10,679 nt of DNA from an uncultured Bacteroidales bacterium. Lineage in GTDB: Bacteria > Bacteroidota > Bacteroidia > Bacteroidales > Lentimicrobiaceae. A program made the position numbers and the translations under genes. The stretch spans positions 1 to 10,679 of the forward strand of contig CALMDN010000029.1 in assembly GCA_937864935.1 (NCBI GenBank), read 5' to 3'. The notes beneath the pieces were generated by a model, which saw nothing but the letters and a program-made list of their open reading frames with translations, made no database searches and was not told where the DNA came from. Each line of letters begins with the position of its first letter. Position 1 is the first letter of the stretch. Below are positions 7,243-10,679 of the stretch, one piece after another.

Positions 7243-7704
7243 ATGCATAAATCCGGACTGTTACTTGTTTTTATTGTGCTCTTTTCAGCATGTTCGCGCA
7301 CTGTTGTTAAAAAAGAGAATTATGATGACGGGAAAATAAAATCAGAAAAAACGTATAAAAAGATCAACGGGAAAGAACAGCTGATCAAAGAGGTGCAATA
7401 TCATCCCAATGGGAATAAATATATGGAGGGTAACTACACCGATGAGCTGCGTGAAGGACACTGGGTATCGTGGTACAGCAACGGAACCGTCTGGAGTGAA
7501 GGCGATTTCGTGAAAGGAGAAAGCCATGGCAAACGTACCGTATATTTCACCAACGGAAGTAAGTATTACGAAGGGAATTACAACATGGGAAAACGCACCG
7601 GACTGTGGATTTTCTATGATGAGTCAGGTAACAAGGTGAAGGAGGTTAACTACGATAACGGACCAGAGGTATCTTCTGAAACTGAACTGTCAGCCCCGCA
7701 GTAA
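7243..7704 (+). CDS. MORN-repeat (YwqK-like) lipoprotein
   Basis: A 153-residue predicted lipoprotein. The start at 7243 gives a type II signal (MHKSGLLLVFIVLFSAC, lipobox FSAC, Cys17); a longer in-frame ATG at 7180 lies inside pyrC and breaks the signal. The mature part consists of MORN_2 / YwqK-type repeats of about 23 residues with the pattern Y-x-N/D-G-x-x-x-x-E-G-x-Y/F followed by G-x-W: roughly 53-77 (YHPNGNKYMEGNY, GHWVSW), 78-100 (YSNGTVWSEGDF), 101-124 (FTNGSKYYEGNY, GLWIFY) and a degenerate 125-140, with a partial one near 27. The tail is acidic and Ser/Pro-rich. Such repeats are common in Bacteroidota envelope proteins; some are labelled toxin-antitoxin YwqK antitoxins, but no toxin is adjacent and I would not assign that role. 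It begins 19 nt after pyrC and probably shares its transcript. Function unknown. Confidence 0.85.
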   Translation: MHKSGLLLVFIVLFSACSRTVVKKENYDDGKIKSEKTYKKINGKEQLIKEVQYHPNGNKYMEGNYTDELREGHWVSWYSNGTVWSEGDFVKGESHGKRTVYFTNGSKYYEGNYNMGKRTGLWIFYDESGNKVKEVNYDNGPEVSSETELSAPQ

Positions 7705-7763
7705 CACGGGGTGAAGCACGGCATAGCAGCAGCCGGATACTTCATGAATCTCTAAACAAAAAA

Positions 7764-7781
7764 AGCCGGTTTCAACCGGCT
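7764..7781. terminator. Bidirectional intrinsic terminator
   Basis: AGCCGGTT (7764-7771) and AACCGGCT (7774-7781) are exact reverse complements, realistically forming a 7-bp stem with a TTCA loop. It is flanked by an A-run on the left (7757-7763) and ATTTTTG on the right, so each strand reads stem then T-tract. It lies 60 nt after the MORN lipoprotein stop and 22 nt after the stop of the convergent minus-strand gene, and serves both. Confidence 0.85.
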
Positions 7782-7803
7782 ATTTTTGTGTGTTCTTCAA
7801 TGT

Positions 7804-8664
7804 TTAATCAACTACAATGACCAGGTATTTGGAGGCACTCCAGAAGTCTTTGGCATTTCTGATTACCAGGCTGTCCTGTACTTTCTCGCCATACAGCTTA
7901 TAGGATTGTGAAGGATGCGTGGTGATGATGCTGGCTTTTTTCTTCATCAGAGGAATTGACTTCAGTTTGGTGATATCCACCCGGGTAAAATAATCCTGGT
8001 TGAAATCCTCTTTCAGTTTTTTGTTTCTTCCGATGCCTGCAAAACCACCTTCCACGGTGATGATTTTCTGATCGCGGAGTTCTTTTTTCGTACCGACAAC
8101 ATAGTAGGCTGTGTTCAGCTCTTCGGTTTTCTCGGCAATGGTCTGTGATTTTGCCTGACTTTCAGAGGCCAGGTTTTCAACGTTGGTGTTCAGGATTTCG
8201 ATCTGAATATTCATTTTTTCAAGCTGGTCGCGCAATTGGGCAATCTGACCATCTTTCTCTTCTATCTGGCGGGTCATGCGGTCGACCATCTGCTCGAGGG
8301 CAGTAACCTTTGCATTTGATTTTCTGAGTTTCGATTTGAGCTCGGCAATGGTTTGTTTGTTTTTCTGCAACATCTCGTAAATGAGGTTGATGTCGCGGTT
8401 GATCTGTTCCTTCTGATCGGGTTGAAGTTCACCTTCAACGGATGAGGTACTTTTGGTAATCAGCATTTCAGCCTGCTTGATCGAATCGAGGTTTGCCTGG
8501 ATGGCATTAAACGATTCAACATAGTCAAGGATTGTAGTGTCTTTGGTAAATCCGAGGGTGAGAACACTGTCGTATCTGGCCTGAAGTGCTTCAAGTTCTT
8601 TCTGACTGTTGTTGCAGGAGAAGAAAACGGGCAACATTAAAGAAATGAAAATCAGTTTTTTCAT
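7804..8664 (-). CDS. Coiled-coil lipoprotein, Bacteroidota conserved family
   Basis: A 286-residue predicted lipoprotein. The start at 8664 gives MKKLIFISLMLPVFFSC with lipobox FFSC (Cys17). An upstream in-frame ATG at 8694 overlaps the -7 promoter element, so it cannot be the start if that promoter is used. Residues 22-60 are helical. Residues about 83-185 form a long heptad-rich, Lys/Glu/Gln-rich coiled coil (for example LEQMVDRMTRQIEEKDGQIA, then LRDQLEKMNIQIEIL). Residues about 187-286 are a separate conserved globular domain with AYYVVGTKKEL, GGFAGIG, FTRVDIT, ITTHPSQSY and the terminal FWSASKYLVIVVD. I recognise this layout from Bacteroidota proteins automatically named Cbp1-family collagen-binding adhesin. 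That name is recalled, not verified, and nothing here shows collagen binding. An envelope structural or spacer role is equally plausible. It has its own promoter and ends at the shared terminator. Confidence 0.85.
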   Translation of the reverse strand: MKKLIFISLMLPVFFSCNNSQKELEALQARYDSVLTLGFTKDTTILDYVESFNAIQANLDSIKQAEMLITKSTSSVEGELQPDQKEQINRDINLIYEMLQKNKQTIAELKSKLRKSNAKVTALEQMVDRMTRQIEEKDGQIAQLRDQLEKMNIQIEILNTNVENLASESQAKSQTIAEKTEELNTAYYVVGTKKELRDQKIITVEGGFAGIGRNKKLKEDFNQDYFTRVDITKLKSIPLMKKKASIITTHPSQSYKLYGEKVQDSLVIRNAKDFWSASKYLVIVVD

Positions 8665-8691
8665 AGGATGATTTTTTTTATTTTGAACGTG

Positions 8692-8699
8692 CAAAAGTA
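8692..8699 (-). promoter_or_regulatory. Bacteroidota -7 promoter element for the coiled-coil lipoprotein
   Basis: Read on the minus strand this is TACTTTTG, an exact match to TAnnTTTG. A TTG lies at 8717-8715, with a 15-nt spacer that is shorter than usual. Transcription would begin near 8685-8688, giving a leader of about 22 nt before the ATG at 8664. Confidence 0.55.
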
Positions 8700-8746
8700 C
8701 AATAAATTGCTTGTCAACTGAAGGTTATCGATCCAGGGTCTCCGGA

Positions 8747-10679
8747 TCAATACAATCGCTTTACGACCTCAATACTCTGGGGCTCAGATGAGCATCCGGC
8801 CCTCAGGCTGAGTATTTTCTTTTCCTCATCCCAGCGGATTTCATCCTGACTGAGATAGGATCCGTTTATCCTGATGCCGGCGGGTTTTACTTTCAGGTTG
8901 TGTATCTTCAGGTCTACATCATATTTCAGCTCTTTGTAATACTCAGATGCTTTGGATTTAACCAGGTCAATCTTCAGGTTATTTCCCTGCTCAGTAGCGG
9001 TAAAGTCCATTCTCTCAAACAATCCTTTGCTGAAGGCATCCGGGGTTTTGCCATCATCGTTGTAAAGCTGATAGCTGCTTTGGTTTATCAGGGAATCGGC
9101 AAAGTAATGCAGCTCAAATTTTTCGAGTGTATATGAATGGGTGCTGTTTACTGCAGTACTCATAGGAATGAAGGAACCGCCCCTGACATATACCGGAATA
9201 TGATCAGGGTGCAGGGTGGCGGTGATGGTTTGTCCGCCTTCAGCGATTTCACCGGAGTAAAAATCAGTCCAGGAAGATCCTTTGGGAAGGTAGATGTCCT
9301 GATGTGTGAGTCCGGGTTGTTTGACCGGAGAAACCAGCAGGGCATCACCCCAGAGGTAAGCCTGGTCATATACGGCCAGGTCGGGGTTGGGGTCGCTGGT
9401 AAAGAAGAGCGGCATCATGAGCGGTTTTCCCGTGCGGCTGTTTTCGAATGCCATATTATAAATGTAAGGCAGCAGCCGGTAACGCATTTCTATCGATTGC
9501 CGGGCATTGTTTTTGGTTGGTTCACTCTGAAAAACCGGTTCAGCCGGGATATGCTCCTGGGCATGGGGTCTGTATATGGGCTGGAATATGCCATATTGCA
9601 GCCACCTTTTGTAAAGTTCGTTGTTGATGGTGTCTCCTCCGGCAAAGCCACCCAGGTCGGAGTGCATATAGGCCAGGCCCTGCATGCCCATCTGCAGCGA
9701 GATTTCGGGTTGTGGAACCAGTCCTCCCCAGCTGCGGCTGACATCCCCTGACCAGGGTATCATACCATACCGCTGCGATCCGGCATAACCGGCCCGCATC
9801 AGGATAAAGGGGCGGGTTTCAGGGAAATCCTTTTTGTAGCCTTCAAAGATGAGCCTGGCCCACTCATGCCCGTATGCATTGTGAACCTCATCGGCCGAAC
9901 CGATCACATGCTGAAGCGGGGAGGGGTGAACTTCCGGTTCGCCCAGATCGCCCCACCAGCCACCAATGCCCTGCATCGTCAGTTCCTTGTAGATGTTCCA
10001 GAACCATTTCTGGGCAGTGGTGTCAAAAATATCAATGAGACCGGTGTTCCCGAAATAGAAATCATAGGTGTAGGGCCTGCCCTGGGTGTCAGTCGCCAGA
10101 ATCTTCTCATCAACCGCCTCCTGCCAGCGTTTTGATGTAGTCAGTATAAAAGGTTCGGTAACCAGGATGGTTTTGACCCCCTTTTTGCTGAAACGACGGA
10201 TCATCTTTTCAGGGTTCGGAAAACTGTCGGTGTACCACTGCAGGTTGCCCATGGTGCCTTTGATATCTTTCCCGAACCAGTAGATGTCAATGATGACCGC
10301 ATCAAGGGGGATGTTTTCTTTTTGAAATTTCCTGACTGTAGCTTCAGTTTCTGCCTGGGAATGATAGCCAAACCGGCTGCTGAAATTGCCGAAAGCCCAG
10401 CGGGGGGGAAGTGGCTGGGTGCCCGTAAGTCGCGTGTATTGCTCCGTCAGATGCAGCCAGCTGTTGCCGGCTATCACGTAGTAATTGGGGATTCCGGTTT
10501 CTGTTTCATAGGTGACCTCGTTGTTTTTCTGACTGTCGAGATCCAGAAAACCGGCACTGGCATTGTCGAACAATACTGCATACTTTTTGGATGAAAGGAA
10601 AAGCGGTAGGGTGTAATTCATCAGTTCTGACCGGGTTTCGTAACCATAATGTGCCCTGTTGTATAGCTGTAACCTGTTG
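8747..10679 (-). CDS. GH31 alpha-glucosidase / transglucosylase family protein, 5' end beyond the right edge
   Basis: The frame is open from the stop (TGA, 8749-8747) to the window edge: 643 residues are visible, including 19 codons upstream of the Met at 10621 (NRLQLYNRAHYGYETRSEL) that belong to the GH31 N-terminal beta-sandwich. That Met is therefore internal, and roughly the first 150-200 residues are missing. Numbering from it: end of the N-domain (1-65), (beta/alpha)8 barrel from PPRWAFGNFSSRFGY (72-86) through IIDIYWFG (110-117), the nucleophile motif GGWWGDLGEPE (220-230) with Asp225, the acid/base motif PWSGDVSRSW (289-298) with Asp293, SDLGGF (321-326) and RYRLLPYIY (380-388). C-terminal beta domains follow, including a DUF5110-like part (about 500-575) with YQLYNDDGKT. 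Catalytic residues are intact. The WGDLGEPE form of the nucleophile motif recalls the Cellvibrio alpha-transglucosylase group, so transfer rather than hydrolysis is possible. The exact alpha-glycan substrate is unknown. It ends 82 bp upstream of the coiled-coil lipoprotein. Confidence 0.92.
   Translation of the reverse strand, partial: NRLQLYNRAHYGYETRSELMNYTLPLFLSSKKYAVLFDNASAGFLDLDSQKNNEVTYETETGIPNYYVIAGNSWLHLTEQYTRLTGTQPLPPRWAFGNFSSRFGYHSQAETEATVRKFQKENIPLDAVIIDIYWFGKDIKGTMGNLQWYTDSFPNPEKMIRRFSKKGVKTILVTEPFILTTSKRWQEAVDEKILATDTQGRPYTYDFYFGNTGLIDIFDTTAQKWFWNIYKELTMQGIGGWWGDLGEPEVHPSPLQHVIGSADEVHNAYGHEWARLIFEGYKKDFPETRPFILMRAGYAGSQRYGMIPWSGDVSRSWGGLVPQPEISLQMGMQGLAYMHSDLGGFAGGDTINNELYKRWLQYGIFQPIYRPHAQEHIPAEPVFQSEPTKNNARQSIEMRYRLLPYIYNMAFENSRTGKPLMMPLFFTSDPNPDLAVYDQAYLWGDALLVSPVKQPGLTHQDIYLPKGSSWTDFYSGEIAEGGQTITATLHPDHIPVYVRGGSFIPMSTAVNSTHSYTLEKFELHYFADSLINQSSYQLYNDDGKTPDAFSKGLFERMDFTATEQGNNLKIDLVKSKASEYYKELKYDVDLKIHNLKVKPAGIRINGSYLSQDEIRWDEEKKILSLRAGCSSEPQSIEVVKRLY

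Noticed and set aside
6747..7301. Minus-strand open frame of 184 codons
   Set aside because: It is antisense to the 3' part of pyrC and the start of the MORN lipoprotein, with no recognisable features.
7243..7704. Toxin-antitoxin role for the YwqK-like protein
   Set aside because: No toxin-like gene is adjacent, and a lipoprotein signal is inconsistent with a cytoplasmic antitoxin.
8730..8747. GATCC...GGATC inverted repeat just after the GH31 stop as a terminator
   Set aside because: The stem is only 5 bp with a 9-nt loop and no T-tract follows on the minus strand.
9137..9751. Plus-strand open frame of 204 codons
   Set aside because: It is antisense to the GH31 catalytic barrel, which includes the acid/base residue; the product has no family resemblance.
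10619..10621. Met at 10621 as the true GH31 start
   Set aside because: The frame stays open to the edge, and the 19 codons before it read as GH31 N-domain sequence (YNRAHYGYETRSEL), so the gene is cut by the window, not short.

Overview
The window looks like chromosomal DNA of a Bacteroidota bacterium, probably Bacteroidales or a close relative. Four things point there. A TonB-dependent receptor carries an N-terminal carboxypeptidase-regulatory-like domain. It is followed by a DUF5689 lipoprotein. Genes lack Shine-Dalgarno sequences, and several are instead preceded by the Bacteroidota -7 promoter motif TAnnTTTG. The lipoproteins have typical lipoboxes. I see no rRNA, tRNA, CRISPR array, insertion sequence, integrase or prophage signal.

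Layout from left to right. Positions 1-3593 (minus strand) hold a two-gene unit: a 917-residue TonB-dependent outer-membrane receptor, then a DUF5689 lipoprotein that runs off the left edge. Positions 3594-3931 are a divergent intergenic region with a good promoter for the plus strand, a perfect 8-bp hairpin or palindrome and a 28-codon leader ORF. Positions 3932-4978 (plus) encode a secreted endonuclease/exonuclease/phosphatase (EEP) family enzyme. Positions 5055-5786 (plus) encode a dolichol-phosphate-mannose-synthase-like GT2 glycosyltransferase with a GTG start. Positions 5865-7223 (plus) encode dihydroorotase (pyrC), followed 19 nt later by a MORN-repeat lipoprotein (7243-7704). A bidirectional terminator at 7764-7781 separates these from a convergent minus-strand lipoprotein with a long coiled coil (7804-8664). 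Positions 8747-10679 (minus) hold most of a GH31 alpha-glycosidase or transglucosylase, whose 5' end lies beyond the right edge.

How the genes may work together. The receptor, the DUF5689 lipoprotein and the divergent EEP enzyme form the most coherent group. A surface lipoprotein plus a TonB channel would import something, and the EEP enzyme is of a type that cleaves phosphodiester or phosphomonoester bonds outside the cytoplasm. Scavenging of extracellular nucleic acid or organic phosphate is a reasonable hypothesis, but the substrate is inferred, not shown. The other genes are housekeeping (pyrimidine synthesis, polyprenol-linked sugar donor), cell-envelope lipoproteins and glycan metabolism. 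Apart from the receptor/DUF5689/EEP locus I found no convincing undescribed system.
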